Origin: an uncultured Alphaproteobacteria bacterium
GTDB lineage: Bacteria; Pseudomonadota; Alphaproteobacteria; CASFRQ01; SAAU01
Reading direction: 5' to 3'
Length of the DNA stretch: 11,382 nucleotides
NCBI GenBank assembly: GCA_949296785.1
Contig: CASFRQ010000089.1
Span: 1-11,382 of the forward strand
A program made the position numbers and the translations under genes. Within the stretch, counting starts at the first letter, position 1; every line of letters begins with the position of its first letter. Below, piece after piece: positions 1 to 7,564 of this stretch. Under the pieces are notes generated by a model that saw nothing but the letters and a program-made list of their open reading frames with translations, was not told where the DNA came from and made no database searches.

Positions 1-675
1 TATCTTCAGCCTTTTGACTACCTTCTTCCGACGCGCTTCTGACTTCGTGCTTTGCAACTCCGCCCTCATCTCCGTCGCTTCTTTCTCTAAGTCTATCTGG
101 CTTAACAGCTCTTTTAACGCCTCCGCTCCGATACCGGCCCGGAATGAATCCTCTCCGTACTCTTCCACCGCCTGCACATACTGCTCTTCCGTCAGCATCT
201 CATATTGTTCCAACGGCGTCAGTCCCGGTTCCAATACCATATACTTCTCAAAGTACAAAACCGCTTCCAAATCTTTTAACGTTATGTCCAACAATAACCC
301 GATGCGGCTGGGCAAAGATTTCAAAAACCAAATATGCGCCACCGGGGAAGCCAACTCAATATGACCCATGCGTTCGCGGCGGACTTTGGACAGAGTTACT
401 TCCACGCCGCACTTTTCACAGGTAATTCCCCTGTATTTCATTCTTTTGTACTTACCGCACAAACATTCGTAGTCTTTAATCGGCCCGAAGATTTTGGCAC
501 AGAAAAGCCCGTCTTTTTCCGGTTTAAATGTCCGATAGTTGATGGTTTCCGGCTTTTTGACTTCGCCATAGGACCAAGATCTGATTTTCTCCGGCGACGC
601 GATAGAAATACGGATATCGTCAAAGGATTGCACAGACGGCCCCACCTGACCTAAAATTTTTACGAGTTCGTTCAT
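1..675 (-). CDS. rpoC: DNA-directed RNA polymerase subunit beta' (RpoC), N-terminal part, cut by window edge
   Basis: This is the first 225 codons of the RNA polymerase beta' subunit, which with beta forms the catalytic cleft and clamp. The protein opens MNELVKILGQVGP and contains the conserved FDDIRISIASPEKIRSWSYGEVKKPETINYRT block. The N-terminal zinc-ribbon cysteines C71, C73, C86 and C89 are all present (YECLCGKYK and ITCEKCGVEV), followed by RRERMGHIELASPVAHIWFLKSLPSRIG. The ATG at 675 is preceded by an AAGGGA ribosome binding site about 8 bases upstream. The gene lies 135 bp downstream of rpoB in the same direction, the standard rpoBC order. The frame stays open to base 1, so the catalytic NADFDGD motif and the rest of the protein lie outside the window. 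Identification is secure. Confidence 0.97.
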   Translation of the reverse strand, partial: MNELVKILGQVGPSVQSFDDIRISIASPEKIRSWSYGEVKKPETINYRTFKPEKDGLFCAKIFGPIKDYECLCGKYKRMKYRGITCEKCGVEVTLSKVRRERMGHIELASPVAHIWFLKSLPSRIGLLLDITLKDLEAVLYFEKYMVLEPGLTPLEQYEMLTEEQYVQAVEEYGEDSFRAGIGAEALKELLSQIDLEKEATEMRAELQSTKSEARRKKVVKRLKI

Positions 676-710
676 TTATTTCGTCCCTTTTCGCTTTATT
701 GCAAAGAGTG

Positions 711-802
711 AAAGACGCGCCTTTTTAGTTTTTACTTTCTTATCGCCGCTTTTCTTCCCTTCAAGGGAAAGAGGGGCGGCAACAAATCAAAGACGCCCCT
801 TT
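711..802 (-). repeat. Imperfect 14-bp direct repeat pair in the rpoB-rpoC spacer
   Basis: On the plus strand AAAGACGCGCCTTT (711-724) and AAAGACGCCCCTTT (789-802) match at 13 of 14 bases. They flank the 745-780 hairpin in the same orientation. Each copy can itself fold weakly (AAAGG pairing with UCUUU around a 4-base loop in the transcript). No other copy was noticed in the window. The unit could be a small palindromic repeat element or a local duplication. Confidence 0.45.
745..780 (-). other. Intergenic hairpin between rpoB and rpoC
   Basis: In the minus-strand transcript GCCGC pairs with GCGGC at the base. There is an internal loop of three C facing three A, then a further stem of about 7 bp with one bulged U, closed by a short UUGAA loop. 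No U-tract follows, so it is not an intrinsic terminator. It could be a processing site or an mRNA-stabilising element between the two polymerase genes. It is flanked by an imperfect 14-bp direct repeat at 711-724 and 789-802. The pairing is seen in the sequence; the role is inference. Confidence 0.5.
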
Positions 803-810
803 CTCAAATC

Positions 811-3800
811 TTATTCAACTTCCTTCTGGTTCAGCTCAACATCCAGCCCCAGCGATCTCATTTCCTTGACCAACACATTGAAGGATTCCGGAATACCGGC
901 CTCAATGTCGTCTTCGCCGCGGACAATGGATTCATAAATTTTCGTACGGCCGGAAACATCGTCGGACTTAACCGTCAGCATTTCCTGCAAAGTATAGGCC
1001 GCGCCGTAAGCTTCCAACGCCCACACTTCCATTTCGCCGAAACGTTGTCCGCCGAATTGCGCCTTACCGCCCAGAGGCTGCTGCGTGACCAAAGAATACG
1101 GACCGATGGACCGCGCGTGAATCTTTTCGTCTACCAGGTGATGCAGTTTCAGCATGTAAATGTAGCCGATGGTCACGGGCCTGTCAAACGCTTCGCCCGT
1201 CCGCCCGTCGTACAAAGTCACCTGACCGGAAGTGCTCAAGCCCGCTTTTTCCAACATACCGGTAATGTCCGCTTCCCGCGCGCCGTCAAACACCGGCGTT
1301 GCGATAGGCACGCCCGGCTTCAAGTTCTGTGCCAGCTCCAAAAGCCTGTCTTCTTTCAAATCCGCAATTTCTTCATTGTAGATTTCTTCACCGTAGATAT
1401 CCTTCAGATACGCTTTCAAATCCGCGACCGTTTTTTCGGAAGTTCTGATTTCATCCAAAACTTGCCCGATTTTTGTTCCCAAAGCCTGGCACGCGTACCC
1501 CAAGTGCGTTTCCAAAATCTGCCCGACATTCATACGGGACGGCACGCCCAACGGGTTCAACACGATATCCATCGGCGTCCCGTCTTCGGTGTACGGCATA
1601 TCCTCCACCGGCAGAATGCGGGAAACAACGCCTTTGTTTCCGTGACGCCCGGCCATCTTGTCGCCCGGCTGTAACTTCCTCTTAACGGCCAGGAAGACTT
1701 TAATCGTCTTCAACACGCCCGGAGGCAGCTCGTCGCCTTCCTGCAGTTTCGCCACCCTGTCTTCAAAACGGGTTTGCAGACGTTTCTCATCCTCGTTCAA
1801 ACGCGCGGACATCTTTTCAATCTGACTCATCACCTCATCGGACTCAACGACAATTTTGCTTAAATTGCCGACGGGAATACCTGCCAGAATTTCTTCCGTC
1901 AACACGGTGCCTTTTTTGACAACGCCGTCGGCGGCCGTTACCTTTTGTCCGTTCAAAATAGCTCTGACGCGGTCATAGTAGCTTTCGCGCAAAATCTTCT
2001 TTTCATCGTCCCTGTCTTTGGCCAGCCGGTCAATTTCCGCCTGGTCAATGGATTGGGCGCGTTCGTCTTTTTCTATCCCGCGGCGGTTAAACACGCGAAC
2101 CTCAACGACCGTTCCCTCCACTCCGGGAGGAACTCTCAAAGAAGAATCCTTCACATCCGCGGCCTTCTCGCCGAAAATCGCGCGCAGGAGTTTTTCCTCC
2201 GGCGTCATCGGGGATTCTCCCTTCGGCGTCACCTTACCGACCAAGATATCGCCCGCCTTTACATCGGCGCCGATATACACGATACCTGTTTCGTCCAGCT
2301 GCTTTAAAGCTTCTTCACCGACATTCGGAATATCGCGGGTAATGTCTTCCTGTCCCAACTTGGTATCACGGGCCATCACTTCAAATTCCTCAATATGGAT
2401 GGAGGTAAACACATCATCCGCCACCACTTTTTCGGAAATCAAAATAGAGTCTTCGTAGTTGTACCCGTTCCACGGCATAAACGCCACCAACACATTGCGT
2501 CCCAACGCCAATTCGCCCATTTCCGTCGCGGCGCCGTCGGCGATGATATCGCCTTTTTCAACCTTTTCCCCGACTTTGACAATCGGCCGCTGTGTGATAC
2601 AAGTATTCTGGTTGGACCTCTGGAACTTCTCAAGCGTGTAGATATCAACGGCCGAAGAACCGGCGTCCACATCTTCCGTCGCCCGAATCACAATACGGGT
2701 CGCGTCCACCTGCTGCACAATACCCGTTCTCTTGGCACAAATCGTCGCACCGGAGTCTTTGGCGACAACCGCCTCCATTCCGGTACCGACAAACGGCGCC
2801 TTCGGTTGCAGCAAAGGAACGCCCTGCCGTTGCATGTTGGACCCCATCAAAGCACGGTTCGCGTCGTCGTTTTCCAAGAACGGAATCAACGCCGCCGCCA
2901 CGGACACCAACTGTTTCGGAGAAACGTCCATATAGTCAATTTCCGCTGCTTCCGCCAAAACAGGCTCACCGTTTCTACGAGCGGCCACCATCGCGTCCTT
3001 AAACTTACCGTTTTCATCCAAAGCGGCGTTCGCCTGAGCGATTGTATGCTTTGCCTCGTCCATCGCGGACATGTAAACGACTTCTTTCGTCGGTTTGCCG
3101 TCCACCACCTTGCGATACGGCGTTTCAATAAAGCCGTACTTGTTAATTCTGGCGTAAGAAGCCAGGGAGTTAATCAAACCGATGTTCTGACCTTCCGGCG
3201 TTTCAATCGGGCAAATACGGCCGTAGTGCGTCGGATGCACGTCGCGAACTTCAAAGCCGGCTCTTTCACGCGTCAATCCGCCCGGTCCCAAAGCGGACAG
3301 ACGCCGCTTGTGCGTAATTTCGGACAACGGATTGTTTTCGTCCATAAACTGAGACAACTGAGAAGAAGCGAAGAACTCGCGGATAGACCCGACAATCGGC
3401 TTAGCGTTGATTAAATCGTGCGGCATGACGGAATCAATGTCCACGGAGCTCATTCTCTCGCGAATGGCTCTTTCCATCCTCAACAAACCGATGCGGTACT
3501 GGTTCTCCATCAGTTCCCCGACGGAACGGATACGACGGTTGCCGAGGTTGTCAATATCGTCCACCTCTCCGCGGCCTTCCTTCAGTTCCACCAACACTTT
3601 CAAAATCGCCAGAATATCCTCTTTGCGCAATACGCGGACGGTATCCGGCACTTCCTCGGAAGAAAATCCCAAACGGGAATTCATTTTCACGCGGCCGACA
3701 GCCGACAAATCGTATCTTTCGGTTTCAAAGAACATGCTTTGGAACAGTTTTTCCGCCGTTTCTACCGTAGGCGGCTCGCCCGGACGCATAATCTTATAAA

Positions 3801-5004
3801 TGTCAATCAGGGCATCTTCTCTAGAAGTATTTTTATCAGCCGCCATCGTATTGCGGATGTACGGTCCGACATTGACATAGTCAATATGCAGAATTTTAAA
3901 GGATTTTATTTTTAAAGAATCTATTTTTTCTAAAAGCTCTTCGGTCAGTTCATCCCCGGCTTCCATTAAAATCTCACCGGTCGTTTCGTCAATGATATCT
4001 TCTGCAACGAAAGAACCGAGAAGTTCCTCTTTGCTTAAACGGATTTTTTCCAAACCGGCCTGCACCAGCTTGTTGATTTTGCCCATATTCAGCTTCTGCC
4101 CTGCCGGAGTCACCACCTCGCCGGTTTTGGCGTCAACCAAATCATATTCCAGCTTCAAGCCTTTGAAATGCTCCGGAACAAATTTCGTTACCCAGTTTTT
4201 CTTTTCTTTGACGATTTCGTCCGTTTCATAGAAGTAAGCCAGGATTTCTTCCTTGCTCATTCCGTACACATCGGCGGGATTCAGCTCCTCGCCCTTCTTG
4301 GCGGCTTCCGCCCGCTTCTGTTCCGTGTAAGCACTGTCCAAAGCGTACAGGAAAGTCGTTACCGGCAGCTTGCGGCGACGGTCAATACGAATGTAAATCA
4401 AGTCCTTGGCGTCAAACTCAAAGTCAATCCACGACCCTCTGTACGGAATAATCCGCGCGGAAAACAGATATTTTCCGGAAGAGTGCGTTTTACCCTCGTC
4501 ATGGTCAAAGAAGACGCCCGGAGAACGGTGCATCTGGGAAACAACCACCCTTTCCGTTCCGTTAACGACGAAAGTTCCGGTTTCGGTCATCATCGGCATA
4601 TCGCCCATGTAGACTTCCTGCTCTTTAATATCGCGAATGGAGCGGGCGCCCGTCGTTTCATCCACATCCCAAACGACAAGACGCAAAGTAACCTTAACGC
4701 CCGCAGCGTAGGTTAACCCTCTTTTGATGCATTCGTCCACATCAAACTTCGGCGTATCCAGCTCATATTTTACAAAATCCAAGTCTCCTCTGGAAGAAAA
4801 GTCGTGAATCGGGAAAATGGACTGGAAAACTTCTTGCAGCCCCGTGGGGGTCCTTTTGTCCGCCGGGACGTTTTCCTGCAGAAATTGACTGTAAGAACTT
4901 TTTTGAATTTCAATCAGATTCGGCATTTCGGCGACCGCAGGAATCCTGCTGAAGCTTTTGCGTACCCGTTTGTGCCCTATGAAAGACTTCACCATTGTTG
5001 ACAT
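811..5004 (-). CDS. rpoB: DNA-directed RNA polymerase subunit beta (RpoB)
   Basis: This is the complete 1397-residue beta subunit of RNA polymerase (E. coli has 1342). The protrusion and lobe domains fill about residues 1-500. Rifampicin cluster I (about 546-575) is FFASSQLSQFMDENNPLSE followed by ITHKRRLSALGPGG. The residues matching E. coli Q513, D516, H526 and S531 (Q552, D555, H565, S570) are wild-type, so rifampicin sensitivity is predicted. The conserved GDKMAGRHGNKGVVS segment at about 1114-1128 carries the two active-site lysines K1116 and K1124. The C-terminal clamp block GGKAQFGGQRFGEMEVWALE lies near 1312-1331. Extra residues against E. coli include a lobe stretch near 224-250 rich in Lys, Glu and Ala. 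The ATG at 5004 has a GAAAGGG site about 4 bases upstream; ATG at 4995 is a weaker alternative. It follows rplL and precedes rpoC. Confidence 0.99.
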   Translation of the reverse strand: MSTMVKSFIGHKRVRKSFSRIPAVAEMPNLIEIQKSSYSQFLQENVPADKRTPTGLQEVFQSIFPIHDFSSRGDLDFVKYELDTPKFDVDECIKRGLTYAAGVKVTLRLVVWDVDETTGARSIRDIKEQEVYMGDMPMMTETGTFVVNGTERVVVSQMHRSPGVFFDHDEGKTHSSGKYLFSARIIPYRGSWIDFEFDAKDLIYIRIDRRRKLPVTTFLYALDSAYTEQKRAEAAKKGEELNPADVYGMSKEEILAYFYETDEIVKEKKNWVTKFVPEHFKGLKLEYDLVDAKTGEVVTPAGQKLNMGKINKLVQAGLEKIRLSKEELLGSFVAEDIIDETTGEILMEAGDELTEELLEKIDSLKIKSFKILHIDYVNVGPYIRNTMAADKNTSREDALIDIYKIMRPGEPPTVETAEKLFQSMFFETERYDLSAVGRVKMNSRLGFSSEEVPDTVRVLRKEDILAILKVLVELKEGRGEVDDIDNLGNRRIRSVGELMENQYRIGLLRMERAIRERMSSVDIDSVMPHDLINAKPIVGSIREFFASSQLSQFMDENNPLSEITHKRRLSALGPGGLTRERAGFEVRDVHPTHYGRICPIETPEGQNIGLINSLASYARINKYGFIETPYRKVVDGKPTKEVVYMSAMDEAKHTIAQANAALDENGKFKDAMVAARRNGEPVLAEAAEIDYMDVSPKQLVSVAAALIPFLENDDANRALMGSNMQRQGVPLLQPKAPFVGTGMEAVVAKDSGATICAKRTGIVQQVDATRIVIRATEDVDAGSSAVDIYTLEKFQRSNQNTCITQRPIVKVGEKVEKGDIIADGAATEMGELALGRNVLVAFMPWNGYNYEDSILISEKVVADDVFTSIHIEEFEVMARDTKLGQEDITRDIPNVGEEALKQLDETGIVYIGADVKAGDILVGKVTPKGESPMTPEEKLLRAIFGEKAADVKDSSLRVPPGVEGTVVEVRVFNRRGIEKDERAQSIDQAEIDRLAKDRDDEKKILRESYYDRVRAILNGQKVTAADGVVKKGTVLTEEILAGIPVGNLSKIVVESDEVMSQIEKMSARLNEDEKRLQTRFEDRVAKLQEGDELPPGVLKTIKVFLAVKRKLQPGDKMAGRHGNKGVVSRILPVEDMPYTEDGTPMDIVLNPLGVPSRMNVGQILETHLGYACQALGTKIGQVLDEIRTSEKTVADLKAYLKDIYGEEIYNEEIADLKEDRLLELAQNLKPGVPIATPVFDGAREADITGMLEKAGLSTSGQVTLYDGRTGEAFDRPVTIGYIYMLKLHHLVDEKIHARSIGPYSLVTQQPLGGKAQFGGQRFGEMEVWALEAYGAAYTLQEMLTVKSDDVSGRTKIYESIVRGEDDIEAGIPESFNVLVKEMRSLGLDVELNQKEVE

Positions 5005-5087
5005 TGCCCTTTCTTTTGACCGCTTATCCTGTTGATGCGTATTATAAACAGAAACTTAAAAAATAAAACCTATCAAGATTAAAACCA

Positions 5088-5130
5088 CTGAAAGGCCAAG
5101 GGATTAAAAGTGGAATCCCTCGACCTTCAG
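5088..5130 (-). promoter_or_regulatory. Long hairpin between rplL and rpoB: candidate attenuator or RNase III site
   Basis: In the transcript a 17-bp stem forms between CUGAAGGUCGAGGGAUU and the facing AAUCCCUUGGCCUUUCAG, with one bulged U and two G-U pairs, closed by a CCACUUUU loop. Downstream the RNA is U-rich (GGUUUUAAUC, then a longer T run near 5056-5066) but lacks an uninterrupted U-tract directly after the stem, so termination would be partial. It sits just after the rplL stop and before rpoB. In E. coli the same junction holds an attenuator and an RNase III processing site that set the ratio of ribosomal proteins to polymerase. The fold is seen; the function is inferred by position. 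Confidence 0.6.
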
Positions 5131-5150
5131 ATGGCTTTTGAACTAAAGAA

Positions 5151-5528
5151 TTACTTTAATTCAACTTTGGCGCCGGCAGCCTCAAGCTTCTTTTTCATCT
5201 CTTCGGCTTCTTCTTTGCTCACGCCTTCCTTAACGGTTTTCGGAGCCGCTTCAACCAGGTCTTTGGCTTCTTTCAGGCCCAGAGCCGTAATGGCGCGGAC
5301 TTCCTTAATCACATTGATTTTGTTGGCGCCGGCATCGGCCAAAACAACCGTGAATTCGGTCTTTTCCTCAGCGGCGGTAGCGGGAGCAGCCCCACCGGCA
5401 ACAGCGGCAACAGCCACCGGCGCAGCGGCGGAAACGCCCCATTTTTCTTCCAACATTTTAGACAGTTCGGCAGCTTCCAGAACTGTAAGTGTAGAGAGTT
5501 CTTCTACGATTTTAGCTAAATCAGCCAT
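5151..5528 (-). CDS. rplL: 50S ribosomal protein L7/L12
   Basis: The 125-residue acidic stalk protein recruits elongation factors to the ribosome and is present as dimers on L10. The N-terminal dimerisation segment is residues 1-32 (MADLAKIVEELSTLTVLEAA onward). An Ala/Gly/Pro-rich hinge covers about 34-54. The C-terminal factor-binding domain covers 56-125, with the characteristic KINVIKEVRAITALGLKEAK at 70-89; the family usually has Gly where this protein has Ala at the second position of ITALGL. An AGGAG site lies 7 bases before the ATG, one of the strongest in the window, as expected for the only multicopy ribosomal protein. It follows rplJ after 70 bp. Confidence 0.98.
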   Translation of the reverse strand: MADLAKIVEELSTLTVLEAAELSKMLEEKWGVSAAAPVAVAAVAGGAAPATAAEEKTEFTVVLADAGANKINVIKEVRAITALGLKEAKDLVEAAPKTVKEGVSKEEAEEMKKKLEAAGAKVELK

Positions 5529-5598
5529 TTTATTTCTCCTAATATATAGTTATCATGAATTGCCTTTGTCAGGCAGGTTTTAATAAATTCAGTGTTTC

Positions 5599-6114
5599 TT
5601 ATGCGCCTTGCTTTGAAGAATACGCGTTCACCACGCGGGCAATCTGTCCGGCAGGAGCCTGGACAACACACGCAATCTTCGTCGCAGGAGCCGCAATAAC
5701 GCCCAAAATCTTTGCTCTGAGCTCGTCCAAAGACGGCAGGCTGGCCAGCATTTTCAATTCGTCAACGCTCAGCTGCTTTCCGTCCATAACGGCGCCCAAA
5801 ACTTCAAATTTTTCGTTATCTTTTGCAAAGTCCATTAGAGCCTTCGCCGTTCCGGCCGGGTCGTTCGCATACGCGATTCCCGTCGGACCGCTCATCAGAT
5901 CCAATAACGCTTCGCAAGGAGTTCCCGCAAGGGCAAGACGAGTAAGACGGTTTTTCGTTACACGATAGCCGGCCCCTTTTTCGCGAACTTTGTTTCTCAA
6001 CTCCGTCGTTTCAGCAACCGTCATCCCTTTGTTCAGGGTTACGACCACCAATTCGGAAGTTTTGAAGACATCGTTCATCGCAGAGATCAGCTCTTGCTTT
6101 TCTGTCCGTTTCAC
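5599..6114 (-). CDS. rplJ: 50S ribosomal protein L10
   Basis: L10 anchors L7/L12 dimers to 23S rRNA and, as the L10-L7/L12 complex, represses its own mRNA. From the chosen start the protein has 171 residues. Conserved family blocks are KRTEKQELISAMNDVF at the N-terminus, YRVTKNRLTRLAL near 50-62 and LMSGPTGIAYANDPAGTAKA near 73-92. The end, about 140 onward, is the helix that carries L7/L12. I chose the GTG at 6114 because a GGAG site lies exactly 6 bases upstream and because alphaproteobacterial L10 usually begins two residues before the Arg of xRxxKQE. The ATG at 6120 abuts the same GGAG with no spacer. The in-frame extension to 6210 reads through the structured leader and has no L10 homology. 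Confidence 0.95.
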   Translation of the reverse strand: MKRTEKQELISAMNDVFKTSELVVVTLNKGMTVAETTELRNKVREKGAGYRVTKNRLTRLALAGTPCEALLDLMSGPTGIAYANDPAGTAKALMDFAKDNEKFEVLGAVMDGKQLSVDELKMLASLPSLDELRAKILGVIAAPATKIACVVQAPAGQIARVVNAYSSKQGA

Positions 6115-6136
6115 TTTCATCTCCGATTTTAAGCCC

Positions 6137-6186
6137 TGTCCGGAATAACCCGGACAAAACTTTGTTACTCCAAGGATTTTTGTCCG
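6137..6186 (-). promoter_or_regulatory. Two mutually exclusive stems just upstream of the rplJ start
   Basis: The segment 6150-6156 can pair in two ways in the transcript. A 9-bp perfect stem joins CGGACAAAA (complement of 6178-6186) to UUUUGUCCG (complement of 6151-6159). A 7-bp perfect stem joins UGUCCGG (complement of 6150-6156) to CCGGACA (complement of 6137-6143) around a GUUAUU loop. The two share the same UGUCCG stretch and cannot form together. The second ends about 13 bases before the GGAG of rplJ, so the switch could alter ribosome access. Pairing is directly visible; a regulatory role is inference. Confidence 0.55.
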
Positions 6187-6221
6187 CCCCTTTTTCTTAC
6201 AAGCTTTCAAAAATCCGCTTA

Positions 6222-6403
6222 ACCTGCCAAGAAGTTACTTCGTTATGATAACTACCGTCTATGAAGGCAGCCCTTTTAAGGCTCTTAAGTCTTTTTAATC
6301 AATCCGGTTTTCAGGTTTTCGCCCGTTACCGCTTTTTTCAAAGACACCTACAGTCTTGGACAGGCATTCTTCCGCCGGCGCCCGTCAAAAGACAAGCACC
6401 GGC
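6222..6403 (-). ncRNA. L10-leader-like autoregulatory region upstream of rplJ
   Basis: The 296-bp gap between rplA and rplJ has no gene but much RNA structure. At its 5' end lies a 13-bp hairpin (6374-6403). Next comes GCCUGUCCAAGACUGUAGGUG (6345-6365), which resembles the kink-turn element of the known L10 leader. A second similar element, CUGCC...AGACGGUAG, lies at 6252-6270. The segment complementary to 6354-6364 can also pair over a long range with 6223-6232 (10 bp, one bulge). The L10-L7/L12 complex is known to bind such a leader and repress rplJL translation. Boundaries are approximate and the family assignment is from memory of the motif, not a covariance search. Confidence 0.65.
6374..6403 (-). 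other. 13-bp hairpin directly after rplA
   Basis: GCCGGUGCUUGUC pairs with GACGGGCGCCGGC around a UUUU loop, with three G-U wobbles. It begins 7 bases after the rplA stop codon. No U-tract follows (GGAAGAAUG), so it is not an intrinsic terminator. It may protect the 3' end of rplKA mRNA, be an RNase III cleavage site, or form the first stem of the rplJ leader. Confidence 0.6.
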
Positions 6404-6410
6404 AAAACTC

Positions 6411-7106
6411 TTAGTTCTCCGTGACGGAGGACAAGGTGACTTTCACGCCGATACCCTGCGTAGAGGAAAGAGCAACTTTCTTTAAATAATTACCCTTTAA
6501 CCCCGCCGGCTTGGCTCTCATAATCGCCTGGACGAACGCTTTAATATTTTCTTTTAATTTCGCTTCGTCAAAACTGGCCTTACCAACGCCCGCATGGATA
6601 ATCCCCGTGCTTTCAACACGATACTGAACCTGGCCGCCCTTGGCCGCTTTCACGGCTTCGGCCACATCCATCGTCACCGTGCCCAGCTTCGGGTTCGGCA
6701 TCAAGCCTCTGGGGCCCAAAATCTTACCCAAACGGCCGACAACACCCATCATATCCGGCGTCGCGATGCACCTGTCAAAATTGATTTTTCCGCCGAGGAT
6801 TTCATTCATCAAATCCTCTTCACCGACGATATCCGCACCGGCTTTACGCGCCTCTTCCTGTTTGGCGCCTTTGGCAAACACGGCGACGCGCAAGGTTTTC
6901 CCCGTTCCGTTCGGAAGAGAAACCGCCCCGCGAATCATCTGATCGGCCTGACGAGGGTCAACCCCCAGATTCATGGCGATTTCAACGGTTTCGTCAAATT
7001 TCGCCTTCGCACCTTGTTTTACAAGCTTAATCGCTTCGTCCAAAGAATAAAGCGTATTCTTGTCAACAGATTTGTAAGCTTCCTGTAATCTTTTTCCTTG
7101 CTTCAT
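6411..7106 (-). CDS. rplA: 50S ribosomal protein L1
   Basis: L1 forms the mobile stalk at the ribosomal exit site and represses rplKA translation when in excess. The protein has 231 residues (E. coli 234). The L1 signature LGKILGPRGLMPNPKLGTVT is at 126-145; KFDETVEIAMNLGVDPRQAD near 36-55 and GQVQYRVESTGIIHAGVGK near 158-176 are also family-typical. The ATG at 7106 follows a GGAG site by 7 bases; that GGAG is made of the last codons of rplK. Only 4 bases separate the rplK stop from this ATG, so translational coupling is likely. An in-frame extension to 7154 overlaps rplK and lacks homology. Confidence 0.98.
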   Translation of the reverse strand: MKQGKRLQEAYKSVDKNTLYSLDEAIKLVKQGAKAKFDETVEIAMNLGVDPRQADQMIRGAVSLPNGTGKTLRVAVFAKGAKQEEARKAGADIVGEEDLMNEILGGKINFDRCIATPDMMGVVGRLGKILGPRGLMPNPKLGTVTMDVAEAVKAAKGGQVQYRVESTGIIHAGVGKASFDEAKLKENIKAFVQAIMRAKPAGLKGNYLKKVALSSTQGIGVKVTLSSVTEN

Positions 7107-7110
7107 TTTC

Positions 7111-7539
7111 TTACTCCACAACTTCCAAACCCATTGAACGCGCCTGACCTTCAACCATTTTGGCCGCCCCTTCCAAAGTCGGGGAATTCAGGTCGGGCAT
7201 CTTCTGCTTCGCGATATCCATCACTTGCGCTTTCGTAATTTTACCGGCTTTCGCTTTTCCCGGCGTTTTGGACGCTTTGTCCACGCCCGCAGCTTTCTTC
7301 AAAAAGTAGCTTACCGGCGGCATTTTCGTCACAAAAGAGAAAGTTTTATCCGCGTACGCCGTAATAATAACGGGAATCGGCATTCCCGGTTCCATTTTCT
7401 GCGTCGCAGCGTTAAATTCTTTGCAGAATTCCATAATATTCAAACCTCTCTGCCCCAAAGCCGGTCCCACAGGAGGAGACGGATTAGCTTTTCCGGCAGG
7501 AATTTGCAGCTTGACATATCCAGCTATTTTTTTTGCCAT
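7111..7539 (-). CDS. rplK: 50S ribosomal protein L11
   Basis: L11 lies at the GTPase-associated centre of the 50S subunit, binds 23S rRNA helices 43-44, and is needed for the RelA-dependent stringent response. The protein has 142 residues, the usual length. The proline-rich NPSPPVGPALGQRGLNI at 19-35 is the thiostrepton-site loop of the N-terminal domain. The C-terminal RNA-binding domain runs from about 76, ends RSMGLEVVE, and contains the lysine-rich KTPGKAKAGKITKAQV. A GAGG site lies 8 bases upstream of the ATG. A structured 115-bp spacer separates it from nusG. Confidence 0.98.
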   Translation of the reverse strand: MAKKIAGYVKLQIPAGKANPSPPVGPALGQRGLNIMEFCKEFNAATQKMEPGMPIPVIITAYADKTFSFVTKMPPVSYFLKKAAGVDKASKTPGKAKAGKITKAQVMDIAKQKMPDLNSPTLEGAAKMVEGQARSMGLEVVE

Positions 7540-7564
7540 TTTTTAAACCTCTTTCATATTTTAA

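Noticed and set aside
438..623. Minus-strand 61-codon frame within rpoC
   Set aside because: It lies out of frame inside the clearly conserved rpoC start.
2395..3414. Plus-strand reading frame of 339 codons opposite rpoB
   Set aside because: It is antisense to conserved rpoB codons, very rich in Arg, His and Asn, has no ribosome binding site and looks like a shadow frame.
5041..5046. TATAAT upstream of rpoB as an internal promoter
   Set aside because: No acceptable -35 lies at 16-18 bases; TTGATA is 24 bases away. It may be chance in AT-rich DNA.
6115..6210. N-terminal extension of L10 to 6210
   Set aside because: It covers the structured leader, the residues (MKACKKKGRTK...) have no L10 homology, and a well-placed GGAG supports the later start.
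6374..6403. Hairpin after rplA read as an intrinsic terminator
   Set aside because: There is no U-tract after the stem; GGAAGAAUG follows, so it is listed only as a hairpin.
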